A stretch of 64,000 bases of DNA from JAJFFW01 sp965263375 (GTDB taxonomy: Bacteria; Pseudomonadota; Alphaproteobacteria; Caulobacterales; Parvularculaceae). Shown one piece after another: positions 7,662 to 15,683 of the stretch (position 1 is the stretch's first letter; every line of letters begins with the position of its first letter). Under the pieces are notes generated by a model, which saw nothing but the letters and a program-made list of their open reading frames with translations, made no database searches and was not told the origin of the DNA. The position numbers and the translations under genes were made by a program. The DNA is taken from the NCBI GenBank assembly GCA_965263375.1, contig OZ253669.1, positions 2,852,001-2,916,000 of the forward strand, in the 5' to 3' direction.

Positions 7662-10175
7662 CGCGTTGTTCTCCGTTGCAAGGTTAGCAGTCATATAATC
7701 TGGCAGTGCGCTCTCAGACAATTGGGCAAGATCAAGAAGGCCAATGCTGTCACCGGCATCTAGGCGCAGGAACTGCCCGCCGAACCGGCCAATCTTTGCC
7801 GCCTGCACGCCCTCCATCGCGGCTTTTAGCAACAGCGTATCAGCCGCCCCCGGCGCCGCGGCGATTAAATATCGGCCCTGATCTTCCCCAAACCAGAACG
7901 CAGCAGCGCGTTGCTTTACAGGTGTTGTCAGCTCAAGCCCTTCGCCGCTCGCCATCGCCATTTCGGCTGCAGCGACGAGCAAGCCGCCATCAGAAACATC
8001 GTGACACGCGGTGATAAGACCTTCATCGATCAGCTTGCGGATAAGTCCGCCATTACGCCGCTCGGCCTCAAGATCAACGGACGGGGGCGCGCCTTCTTCG
8101 CGGCCAAATAATTCACGCAAATAAAGCGTTTGGCCTAAATGCCCCCTAGTGACGCCAATCGCGATTAACTCATCGCCCGCCAATGCGCCGCCAACACGCA
8201 CCGCCTGGCCAACATCATCCAGAACGCCGACCCCGCCAATCGCCGGCGTTGGCGGGATAGCCGCCCCATTGGTTTCATTATAGAGCGAGACATTGCCTGA
8301 AACGACCGGATAGTTCAGCGCTTCGCAGGCTTCCGCCATGCCTTCAATCGCGCCAACAAATTGCGCCATAATTTCAGGGCGTTCAGGATTGCCGAAATTC
8401 AAACAGTTGGTTATGGCGAGCGGCGCCGCGCCGGTCGCACAGATATTGCGATAGGTTTCCGCCACCGCTTGCTTTCCCCCTTCATGGGGGTCTGCCTTCA
8501 CATAGCGCGGGGTTACATCTGTTGAAATCGCTAGCGCCCGGTTTGATCCGTGCACGCGCACAAGCGCTGCGTCACCACCGGGAGCGATCACAGTGTCGCC
8601 CATGACAGAGTGGTCATATTGCTCCCATATCCAGCGGCGTGAGCAAAGATCAGGACTTTCGATCAGCACAGAAAGCGCCGTTAACATGGAGTTGGCGCCC
8701 GGCTGGTTAGCAAGGTTGACTTCCTCGTCATGGGTTTCAAGTTTTGCCGCTTCGATCATCCCTGCGGATTTAAGATTGTCCCCCGCCGCTTCAAGGGCCT
8801 GAATATCTGGAACCGCATTTGGTGCAAAGCGCACATAAAGGGTCGCTTCGCCGCCATTAAGGCTCCACCCGCCCGCTTCTGCGCCTTCAAGGCCCGCCAA
8901 GCGGTCCTCGATAAAGGCTTCGACGAGGGTCGCCATCTCCTCATCGGACTTATCTTTTGCGCTAAGCGTAATCTGCGCCTCGCGGATGGTGACAATTGGG
9001 TCTTCTAGCGGTTCTGGTTTATCCAAAGGTACTGTTGGCCGATCATAATTCGGCGCCGCATCGGCAAGGGGTTTCACCGGAAGGTCCGCACACACCTCCC
9101 CCTTATGACGAATAACCAAATGGCCTGTATCCGTCGTCTCGCCAATGACCGCAAAATCAACCCCCCATTTGTCAAAGATTGCGCGCGCTTCATCTTCTTT
9201 GCCGGGGCGCAATATCATCAGCATGCGTTCCTGGCTTTCTGAGAGCATCATCTCATAAGCGGTCATGCCTTCTTCGCGTTGGGGCACCTCGTCAAGGTTC
9301 AGATCAAACCCGCGCCCGCCCTTCGCCGCCATCTCAACGGAAGACGACGTTAAGCCCGCCGCGCCCATATCTTGAATAGCGACAATCGCGTCGCTGTTCA
9401 TCAATTCCAAACACGCTTCAAGCAACAGCTTTTCCGTAAACGGATCGCCAACTTGGACCGTGGGGCGTTTTTCTTCTGACTGGTCGTCAAATTCGGCTGA
9501 GGCCATGGTCGCGCCGTGAATACCGTCGCGCCCAGTTTTTGATCCCACATAAACCACCGGGTTGCCGACGCCGCGGGCGGCGGAGTAAAAAATTTTGTGC
9601 TTTTCAGCAACCCCAACCGTCATCGCATTGACGAGGATATTGCCATTATAGCCAGGGTGGAAATTCGTCTCCCCCCCCACCGTGGGCACGCCCATGCAAT
9701 TGCCATAGCCGCCAATGCCGGAGACCACGCCGCTGACCAAATGGCGCGTCTTTGGGTGATCAAGGTCCCCAAAACGCAGCGCATTCAAATTCGCCACGGG
9801 CCGCGCGCCCATGGTGAAAACATCGCGCATAATGCCGCCGACACCCGTCGCCGCGCCCTGATAGGGTTCAATGAAAGAAGGGTGGTTGTGGCTTTCCATT
9901 TTGAAGATCGCCGCCAGCGGCACGCCATCTTTATCTTCCCCAATATCAATCACCCCGGCGTTTTCCCCCGGCCCTTGGATCACCCAAGGGGCGCTGGTGG
10001 GCAGTTTCGCCAGATGCCGGCGCGAAGATTTATAGGAACAATGCTCCGACCACATAACGGAGAAGACCCCAAGCTCAAGCAAGTTCGGCTCGCGCCCAAT
10101 ATGGCTTTTGATCTGCTCATATTCTTCAGCGCTTAAGCCGTGTTCGGCGACAATTTCAGGGGTGATTTCGGTCAT
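7428..10175 (-). CDS. purL: PurL (FGAM synthase II) fused to a BolA domain
   Basis: Residues 1-838 are phosphoribosylformylglycinamidine synthase subunit II, which makes FGAM from FGAR, ATP and PurQ-derived ammonia in purine synthesis. Seen blocks: VMWSEHCSYKSSR, AAIFKMESHNHPS, GATMASAEFD, IQDMGAAGLTSSS, RWIWEQYDH, LNFGNPERPE and ACHDVSDGGL. Residues 839-915 are a BolA/IbaG-type domain with the core YRAHIISEAFNGKTRVQQHQ and its invariant-type histidine. No stop codon separates them; I checked the join base by base. PurL alone is normally about 740 residues; the extra about 100 lie near residues 395-495. In many alphaproteobacteria bolA and grxD follow purL as separate genes; here no grxD follows. 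PurS and PurQ are not in the window. Confidence 0.93.
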   Translation of the reverse strand: MTEITPEIVAEHGLSAEEYEQIKSHIGREPNLLELGVFSVMWSEHCSYKSSRRHLAKLPTSAPWVIQGPGENAGVIDIGEDKDGVPLAAIFKMESHNHPSFIEPYQGAATGVGGIMRDVFTMGARPVANLNALRFGDLDHPKTRHLVSGVVSGIGGYGNCMGVPTVGGETNFHPGYNGNILVNAMTVGVAEKHKIFYSAARGVGNPVVYVGSKTGRDGIHGATMASAEFDDQSEEKRPTVQVGDPFTEKLLLEACLELMNSDAIVAIQDMGAAGLTSSSVEMAAKGGRGFDLNLDEVPQREEGMTAYEMMLSESQERMLMILRPGKEDEARAIFDKWGVDFAVIGETTDTGHLVIRHKGEVCADLPVKPLADAAPNYDRPTVPLDKPEPLEDPIVTIREAQITLSAKDKSDEEMATLVEAFIEDRLAGLEGAEAGGWSLNGGEATLYVRFAPNAVPDIQALEAAGDNLKSAGMIEAAKLETHDEEVNLANQPGANSMLTALSVLIESPDLCSRRWIWEQYDHSVMGDTVIAPGGDAALVRVHGSNRALAISTDVTPRYVKADPHEGGKQAVAETYRNICATGAAPLAITNCLNFGNPERPEIMAQFVGAIEGMAEACEALNYPVVSGNVSLYNETNGAAIPPTPAIGGVGVLDDVGQAVRVGGALAGDELIAIGVTRGHLGQTLYLRELFGREEGAPPSVDLEAERRNGGLIRKLIDEGLITACHDVSDGGLLVAAAEMAMASGEGLELTTPVKQRAAAFWFGEDQGRYLIAAAPGAADTLLLKAAMEGVQAAKIGRFGGQFLRLDAGDSIGLLDLAQLSESALPDYMTANLATENNAMPMAADDIKSMILEAMPDAEVQIEDLAGDGDHYRAHIISEAFNGKTRVQQHQLVYRALKGKMGGELHALALETEARE

Positions 10176-10383
10176 TTAATAAAGGCCCACAAGATAACTG
10201 TTCAATATGCTCGCAACATTGATTTCGCCCGTCCCAACGGCCGCCGAGATCCAAACACCTATCAATTCGATATTGCGTTCTCAAATACCCAGCTTCGCGC
10301 ATCTGAGACCAAAAGAGCCCCAAAACACTAAGCGCAAAAAACCAAACTGCGCCACGCTTTAAGACATCTTTCTTCAATATCAC
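10156..10383 (-). CDS. Small membrane-anchored Cys-containing protein
   Basis: A 75-residue open frame that overlaps the start of purL by 20 bases on the same strand. It has one hydrophobic N-terminal segment (RGAVWFFALSVLGLFW) and then CLDLGGRWDGRNQCCEH, a pattern of the kind C-x-x-x-GGRW-x-x-x-x-x-CC found in small alphaproteobacterial proteins of unknown function. The start is uncertain: GTG at 10383 or TTG at 10377, neither with a strong Shine-Dalgarno. The overlap suggests translational coupling to purL. I consider it real mainly because of the ordered anchor plus cysteine motif. No function is proposed. Confidence 0.45.
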   Translation of the reverse strand: MILKKDVLKRGAVWFFALSVLGLFWSQMREAGYLRTQYRIDRCLDLGGRWDGRNQCCEHIEQLSCGPLLNDRNHP

Positions 10384-10513
10384 CGGGTTAAGCCATCGCC
10401 ATCGAACTATTCACAATGCTGTGCGCCTTGCATATAGCCGTTGCGCGCTGGGCGCAATTCTTACAGGGTAAGAGCTTGTTTTTATCGCATAAAAATAAGG
10501 CGCAAGGCCCTCA

Positions 10514-11659
10514 ATGGGCCCAATAAGAAAGCTTCCCCGCATGAATATTCACGATTCCAAAGTTACCGGCGCCGTTCAGAGTAAACCAAACACAGCCCAA
10601 CAAAACGCCGCCCAACAAAATGTGCAAGAATATTACGGGAAAACCCTGCAATCTTCCGCTGATTTGGCGACCGACGCCTGCTGCACTTTGGATGCGACGC
10701 CGCCCCACATCCGCGCGCTCATGGCTGATATCCACCCGGAGGTGACGTCGCGCTATTACGGCTGCGGCCTTATCGCGCCGCTTGCGTTGGAAGGCGCGCG
10801 GGTTTTGGACCTTGGTGCTGGCGCAGGGCAAGACGCTTACGCCCTTTCCCGCTTGGTGGGGGAAAGCGGCTTTGTCACCGGCGTTGATATGACCGCCGAG
10901 CAGCTCGCCGTCGCTCGCAAGCACCAAGACTGGCACGCAGAGCGCTATGGCTACGCCAAACCCAATGTGGAATTTTTGGAAGGCGATATCGAGAACCTTC
11001 CCGCCCTGGGGCTAGAAGCGGGCAGTTTTGACGTCATCGTCTCAAACTGCGTTATTAATCTTTGTACAGATAAAAAAGCCGTCTTTAAAGCGGCGCGCGA
11101 CTTACTAAAGCCCGGCGGGGAGATGTATTTCTCCGATGTATACGCCGACCGCCGCGTGCCGGAAGCGCTGCGCAATCACCCAAAAGCCCATGGCGAATGC
11201 CTTTCCGGCGCGCTTTATTGGAATGACTTTTTAAACCTTGCCAAAGCGAGCGGCTTTGCGGATCCGCGCCTAGTGACGGACCGCCCGCTTGCCATTGGCA
11301 GCGCCGACCTTAAAGACCTGCTTGCGCCCGCATCCTTTTATTCCGCGACTTACCGGCTCTTCAAAATCGATGGGCTTGAGCCCGCGTGTGAAGATTATGG
11401 CCAGGCGGTGATTTACAAGGGCGGGCTAGAAAACAGCGAGAAGACTTTCGCCCTAGACAACCACCATATGGTTGAACAGGGACGGATCTTTCCCGTCTGC
11501 GGCAATACATACCGCATGCTGAGCGAATCGCGCTTTGCGCCATATTTTGAGTTTATTGGCGATTGGTCGACCCATTACGGCATCTTCCCCGGCTGCGGCA
11601 CGCCCGTGCCCTTTGGCGACGCTTCGCCGGAGGCGTCTGTTTCAGGGGCGTGTTGTTAG
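10514..11659 (+). CDS. arsM: Arsenite methyltransferase ArsM
   Basis: SAM-dependent enzyme that methylates trivalent arsenic in the cytoplasm. Motif I is VLDLGAGAGQDAYALS. The cysteines that bind As(III) in characterised ArsM proteins have clear counterparts: a Cys56-Cys57 pair near the N-terminus, Cys84 in RYYGCGL, Cys179 in SNCVINL and Cys229 in GECLSGA. A C-terminal extension of about 110 residues includes FPVCGNTYRM and ends in GACC, as in longer ArsM proteins, some of which belong to arsenosugar pathways. No arsR, arsB, arsC or arsS gene is adjacent. Start may be 10514 or the ATG at 10541; neither has a convincing Shine-Dalgarno. Confidence 0.9.
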   Translation: MGPIRKLPRMNIHDSKVTGAVQSKPNTAQQNAAQQNVQEYYGKTLQSSADLATDACCTLDATPPHIRALMADIHPEVTSRYYGCGLIAPLALEGARVLDLGAGAGQDAYALSRLVGESGFVTGVDMTAEQLAVARKHQDWHAERYGYAKPNVEFLEGDIENLPALGLEAGSFDVIVSNCVINLCTDKKAVFKAARDLLKPGGEMYFSDVYADRRVPEALRNHPKAHGECLSGALYWNDFLNLAKASGFADPRLVTDRPLAIGSADLKDLLAPASFYSATYRLFKIDGLEPACEDYGQAVIYKGGLENSEKTFALDNHHMVEQGRIFPVCGNTYRMLSESRFAPYFEFIGDWSTHYGIFPGCGTPVPFGDASPEASVSGACC

Positions 11660-11701
11660 GGGAGCCGCCCCCTCGATCCCCGCAAGGTAGTCCCAGTAGC
11701 G

Positions 11702-11744
11702 CCCCCCTTCGCCCTTCGGGCACTTCCCCCGCAAGCAGGGGAAG
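11702..11744. repeat. REP-like repeat, copy A (inverted)
   Basis: Two stacked hairpins: CTTCCCCCGC (11723-11732) against GCAGGGGAAG (11735-11744), and GCCC (11711-11714) against GGGC (11718-11721), with a C-rich tail. Its reverse complement has the same plan as the copy at 11817-11865, so the two form an inverted pair, as in bacterial BIMEs. It lies 42 bases after arsM and may also end arsM transcription. Confidence 0.6.
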
Positions 11745-11816
11745 AAAATTGCCGCAAATTTCTTTGCTCAGCGCTCCCCTATTCCTGAGTTACTAGAGTC
11801 CCTGAGTTCTAGATAT

Positions 11817-11865
11817 CCTCCCCCGCTTGCGGGGGAGGTGTCGCCAAAGGCGACGGAGGGGGGTA
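11817..11865. repeat. REP-like repeat, copy B
   Basis: Hairpin one is CCTCCCCCGC (11817-11826) with GCGGGGGAGG (11829-11838), perfect ten-base arms with a two-base loop. Hairpin two is GTCGCC (11840-11845) with GGCGAC (11849-11854). A G-rich tail follows. Same plan as copy A in opposite orientation and as the element at 54590-54634. The repeat ends only a few bases from the stop codon of the AT-rich locus. Confidence 0.65.
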
Positions 11866-11868
11866 CGT

Positions 11869-12231
11869 TTAATTTTGATCGTTTTGTGCAAATATATCGT
11901 CCAACCTATCAGTAAACGGAATCAACCATCCTAAAGTTCCTTGATTCACCTCAGCAATAGCTCTTAAATGCGTAATCGTGAAGTATAAAATCACGGATGA
12001 TGTTATAACCGTTGAACTTACCTTGAGCCCTTCCAATGCTCCAGATCTAATTGCCTTGGCGATAGCAACCGCTGTTTGACTTGCTCGACTGCCCGCATCT
12101 CTAATTGTACGTATTAAGATAGACGCAAACTGATTAATAGTTGCTATTGCCGAATAATTTAAGCTTGCTTTTAAGCTTGTATCAATCTGCCCAATATTAG
12201 CGACAGGATCATATCTATGACCTCCTTGCAT
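11869..12231 (-). CDS. Unknown protein with membrane segment, second ORF of AT-rich locus
   Basis: About 120 residues from the ATG at 12231, which starts inside the last codons of the upstream ORF in the +1 frame. The frame is open further upstream to 12294 (TTG). A hydrophobic stretch VSSTVITSSVILYFTITHL near the C-terminus could cross the membrane; the rest is helical and polar. No Shine-Dalgarno precedes 12231; instead AAGGAGG lies inside this ORF, just before the stop of the preceding ORF. The piece could be a separate coupled gene, or the true C-terminus of the upstream protein after a frameshift. Base composition is strikingly AT-rich compared with neighbouring genes. No family recognised. 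Confidence 0.4.
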   Translation of the reverse strand: MQGGHRYDPVANIGQIDTSLKASLNYSAIATINQFASILIRTIRDAGSRASQTAVAIAKAIRSGALEGLKVSSTVITSSVILYFTITHLRAIAEVNQGTLGWLIPFTDRLDDIFAQNDQN

Positions 12232-13051
12232 TGCAGGCTTGGGAGCCAACCGTTTGCAAAAACTCTCCAAGACTCTCAACGACCTCACTATCAACTAATT
12301 CATTGGGAAGGCCTGATAATTCCTCAACCAGTTTTAATGCACTAGGAACAAATAATTCGGATTTGGCGAGCTCGGTAGAGGCAACTGTTAATTCGAATTC
12401 CCTCCATTCCTCATAATGCGACACAAACATAAAAACCGAACTAACTGCAGCCGTAACCTCACCTATAAACTCTGCACTAAAATCTTCGCCAGACACTTGA
12501 AGACTATTCATAACCCCTTTAGCCCTCATGCCTGCTTTTATGGGGTCTACAACTTCTAACTGCTTCGGCAAAGCTTCAAGAAGCTTGCTTACTCGCCTGC
12601 GGAATCTTGGATGATTTGCAACAGCCGAGTCTTCAACAACTTGCAAAACCTCTGTTACCGCTTCAACATGCAATAACTCTAAGCGTTTGTTACCACGTAC
12701 TGAATAATTGAGATAAGTATCATGAACAAGCTTTGTGCCTGCCCAGTTAAACCGATGGGGCGCAAGCTTATCATCTGGTAAATCCCCAAAAAGATCAAAT
12801 TGTCGATCTGATCTTGTCGTGACCGAATTACTAAAAGCTACTCTTGAGCTTATATATGCCCTAGTTACTTCTTCATTTGCTGGCTTTATATCTTTGCCGA
12901 TTTTTCCAGTTTGTATCTCTGAGACAAATGCAGGCGTTATAGGCCGGCCAGGTGAAACAAAAAATGAATGAACGACGTCGCGCTTCATACGCAAGGCAAT
13001 CATGCCTTTCGCTAGCGCAATCTCTTCATCACTCAAGCCTCGATTTGCCAC
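12215..13051 (-). CDS. Unknown protein with N-terminal HTH-like domain
   Basis: A 278-residue protein. The N-terminal 60 residues, including LSDEEIALAKGMIALRMKRD and PAFVSEIQTGKIGKDI, look like a small helix-turn-helix found at the start of various alphaproteobacterial accessory proteins, several of them in variable regions. The remainder is mostly alpha-helical and unrecognised. The start is a GTG at 13051. The locus is AT-rich (38 percent GC in the line from 11881, counted by eye, against 63 percent in the line from 10801), which suggests transfer. It lies between a REP pair and ettA. A DNA-binding or phage-defence role is possible but only inferred. Confidence 0.6.
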   Translation of the reverse strand: MANRGLSDEEIALAKGMIALRMKRDVVHSFFVSPGRPITPAFVSEIQTGKIGKDIKPANEEVTRAYISSRVAFSNSVTTRSDRQFDLFGDLPDDKLAPHRFNWAGTKLVHDTYLNYSVRGNKRLELLHVEAVTEVLQVVEDSAVANHPRFRRRVSKLLEALPKQLEVVDPIKAGMRAKGVMNSLQVSGEDFSAEFIGEVTAAVSSVFMFVSHYEEWREFELTVASTELAKSELFVPSALKLVEELSGLPNELVDSEVVESLGEFLQTVGSQACNARRS

Positions 13052-13217
13052 AAAAAGAACCCCACATTACTACCCCTTTATACCAAGATTCTTTTCCCAA
13101 ATACAAACTTTATACCCCCCTCAACAATAATGAGCACCGTTCAAAAATAAGTATACAAGGTATATGCTTCACAGATTTCTATTCCCTTCAAAGGCTTGAT
13201 CTGCTCCCCACAACACC

Positions 13218-14885
13218 CTACCGCGTCAGCGGCTTATATTTAATCCGTTTGGGGACATCCGCGTCGGGGCCGAGGCGTCGTTTTTTATCTTCCATATAGT
13301 CAGAAAAACTGCCCTCGAACCATTCAACGTGGCTGTCGCCTTCAAAGGCGAGGATATGGGTCGCGATCCGGTCAAGAAACCAACGGTCGTGGGAGATGAT
13401 GACCGCACAGCCGGCGAACTCTTCCAGCGCGCCTTCAAGTTCGCGCAACGTGTCGACATCAAGGTCGTTGGTCGGCTCGTCGAGGAGGAGCAGGTTCGCG
13501 CCCTCCGTCAGCATTTTAGCGAGCTGAACGCGATTACGCTCCCCGCCGGAAAGAACGCCGACCTTTTTTTGTTGATCGCCGCCTTTAAAATTGAACCAGC
13601 TGACATAAGCACGGGACGGAACCTCGCGCTTACCAAGGGCGATAATATCGAGACCACCGGAAATTTCCTCCCAAACATTTTTATTGGGATCAAGATCTTC
13701 ACGGGTCTGATCGACATAGCCAAGTTGAACCGTGTCGCCAACGCGAAGCGCGCCCTCGTCCGGCTGTTCTTGTTCGGTCAAAAGCTTAAACAGCGTCGTC
13801 TTACCGGCGCCGTTCGGGCCGATAACACCGACAATGCCGCCCGGCGGTAATTGGAAGCTGAGATCATCAAACAGAAGCTTTTCGCCATACGCTTTGCGCA
13901 GGTTGTCCGCCTCGATCACAACGCCGCCAAGACGGGGGCCCGGCGGGATCTGGATCTGGGCTTGCCCCACCTCTTCTTTGCCCGCATTCGCAAGCAGCTC
14001 GTCATAAGCATTGATCCGCGCTTTGGACTTTGCCTGGCGCGCTTTGGGGCTTGCGTTAATCCACTCAAGTTCGCGGCCCAGGGTTTTCTGGCGGTTGGCT
14101 TCCTCGCGCGACTCTTGTTCTAGGCGTTTTTGTTTCTGTTGCAGCCAGGAAGAATAGTTGCCTTCATAGGGAAGGCCCTTGCCGCGGTCGATCTCCAAAA
14201 TCCAGCCCGTGACATTATCAAGGAAATAGCGATCGTGGGTGACCAGCACCACCGCGCCCGCAAAATCTCGCAAATGATGCTCAAGCCAGGCGACAGATTC
14301 CGCGTCCAAGTGGTTGGTGGGCTCGTCGAGGAGCAAAAGGTCTGGTTTCGACAATAACAACGCCGCCAGCGCCACACGGCGCTTTTCACCGCCGGAAAGG
14401 TTATCCACCGCCCAATCGCCAGGGGGACAGCGCAGCGCCTCCATCGCCATTTCAACCTTAGATTCAATGTCCCACCCGTCGGCGGCGTCAATCTCTTCTT
14501 GAAGAGCGGACATCTTCTCCATCAGCTCGTCGGTGTAATTTTCACCAAGTTCAGCAGAAACCGCATTGAATTCATCGATTTTATCTTTAATCGGGCCAAC
14601 CCCGGTCATCACATTTTCGAAAACATTTTTTGATGGGTCGAGCTCAGGCTCTTGCGGCAGAAAGCCGACTTTTGCGCCGTCGGCCGCATAAGCCTCGCCG
14701 TTAAATTCCTTGTCGATCCCTGCCATGATCCGCAAAAGCGTCGATTTACCGGCCCCGTTAGGGCCGACAATGCCAATTTTGGCGTCTGGATAAAACTGCA
14801 AGTGTATGTTTTCTAAAACTTTTTTGCCGCCCGTATAGGTTTTGGACAGCCCTTGCATAAAATAGATATATTGATAGCTCGCCAT
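13218..14885 (-). CDS. ettA: ABC-F translational throttle EttA
   Basis: Soluble ABC-F ATPase that binds the ribosomal E site and gates the first steps of elongation according to the ADP/ATP ratio. Two ATPase domains are visible: Walker A GPNGAGKST near residue 40 and again near residue 345; signature motifs NLSGGEKRRVALAALLL and VLSGGERNRVQLAKML; Walker B motifs LLLLDEPTNHLDAESV and LLLLDEPTNDLDVDTL. The P-site-tRNA linker lies between them. The start MASYQYIYFMQGLSKTY and the 555-residue length fit EttA better than Uup or YheS. It is transcribed divergently from the PH-domain gene. Confidence 0.95.
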   Translation of the reverse strand: MASYQYIYFMQGLSKTYTGGKKVLENIHLQFYPDAKIGIVGPNGAGKSTLLRIMAGIDKEFNGEAYAADGAKVGFLPQEPELDPSKNVFENVMTGVGPIKDKIDEFNAVSAELGENYTDELMEKMSALQEEIDAADGWDIESKVEMAMEALRCPPGDWAVDNLSGGEKRRVALAALLLSKPDLLLLDEPTNHLDAESVAWLEHHLRDFAGAVVLVTHDRYFLDNVTGWILEIDRGKGLPYEGNYSSWLQQKQKRLEQESREEANRQKTLGRELEWINASPKARQAKSKARINAYDELLANAGKEEVGQAQIQIPPGPRLGGVVIEADNLRKAYGEKLLFDDLSFQLPPGGIVGVIGPNGAGKTTLFKLLTEQEQPDEGALRVGDTVQLGYVDQTREDLDPNKNVWEEISGGLDIIALGKREVPSRAYVSWFNFKGGDQQKKVGVLSGGERNRVQLAKMLTEGANLLLLDEPTNDLDVDTLRELEGALEEFAGCAVIISHDRWFLDRIATHILAFEGDSHVEWFEGSFSDYMEDKKRRLGPDADVPKRIKYKPLTR

Positions 14886-15057
14886 CAGCGCGTCTCGCCC
14901 TTCAATTTCGCGGTCGACTTATCGTCCCGTGGCTAATAAAACAAAGAAGGCGCGTCTTAGCGCGCTTGGGGTGTCGATTCAACGTATTGGAGCGTTTTCC
15001 ACAGGCTCCGATGCACTATATATAGAATAAATCAATTCTCATTCGGGGGCCTTGGCC

Positions 15058-15582
15058 ATGACGGGATATGTACAACAGACTTTAGCGGCGGATGAAGAGA
15101 TCATCTATCGGGCCAATTTCAATTGGACCTATAGCTTCGGGCCGGTGATGTGGTTTTTAACGGGCTTGTCGCCGATCGTTTTGCTGTCCTATGCACAGTT
15201 TACGCGCGGCGTTCCCGCAAGCGATCTTACCGTCGCCTGGTGGTTCACCGTAGGCGGCGCCATTACTGGTTTGCTGATTGCTATCTTGCACGCCATTCAT
15301 CTGTGGACAACAGAAATCGTCGTCACCACATTCCGCTTCGTTTATAAGCAAGGATTGATTTCGCGTTCCACCCAGGAAGTCAGCCTCAATAAAATTGAGG
15401 AAATTACGCTTCAACAATCTGTCTGGGGGCGCTTGTTCGGCTATGGCCAGCTAATTTTGCGCGGCACAGGCGTTGGCGTGATTGAACTGCCGGCGGTTGA
15501 TGGGCCAATTAAAGTGCGCCAAATAATCGAGAACACGCGCTCTAATCTTCGCCGCGTCGCACCGGCCGCAGAAGCCGATTAG
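15058..15582 (+). CDS. PH (bPH2) domain membrane protein
   Basis: A 174-residue protein of the bacterial PH family (DUF304 type). Two transmembrane helices, around FGPVMWFLTGLSPIVLLSY and WWFTVGGAITGLLIAIL, precede a soluble domain with the family core VTTFRFVYKQGLISRSTQEV, LNKIEEITLQQSVWGRLFGYG and LRGTGVGVIELPAV. Such proteins are common in bacteria and mostly of unknown role. The ATG at 15058 has GGGGGC upstream at good distance; a TTG two codons earlier is an alternative. It is divergent from ettA, with AT-rich sequence (TATATATAG) 36 bases before the start as a possible promoter element. Confidence 0.8.
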   Translation: MTGYVQQTLAADEEIIYRANFNWTYSFGPVMWFLTGLSPIVLLSYAQFTRGVPASDLTVAWWFTVGGAITGLLIAILHAIHLWTTEIVVTTFRFVYKQGLISRSTQEVSLNKIEEITLQQSVWGRLFGYGQLILRGTGVGVIELPAVDGPIKVRQIIENTRSNLRRVAPAAEAD

Positions 15583-15683
15583 AAAAGGCGATAAATTGCA
15601 CGCCGCTTGTCGCCTAGAGATTAAGAATAGGCGGCAGACTGCGCCCCCCTAACAAAGAGAACGCCGCTTGGATACTGCTGGCG

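Noticed and set aside
8756..8995. Antisense and out-of-frame open frames within purL, including 9597-10136
   Set aside because: purL is continuous and rich in family motifs; these frames have no ribosome sites or motifs.
11563..11796. Plus-strand frame running from arsM into the REP-like pair
   Set aside because: It reads through the 3' end of arsM in another frame and then through repeat sequence; the Pro/Ser-rich product is an artefact of the repeats.
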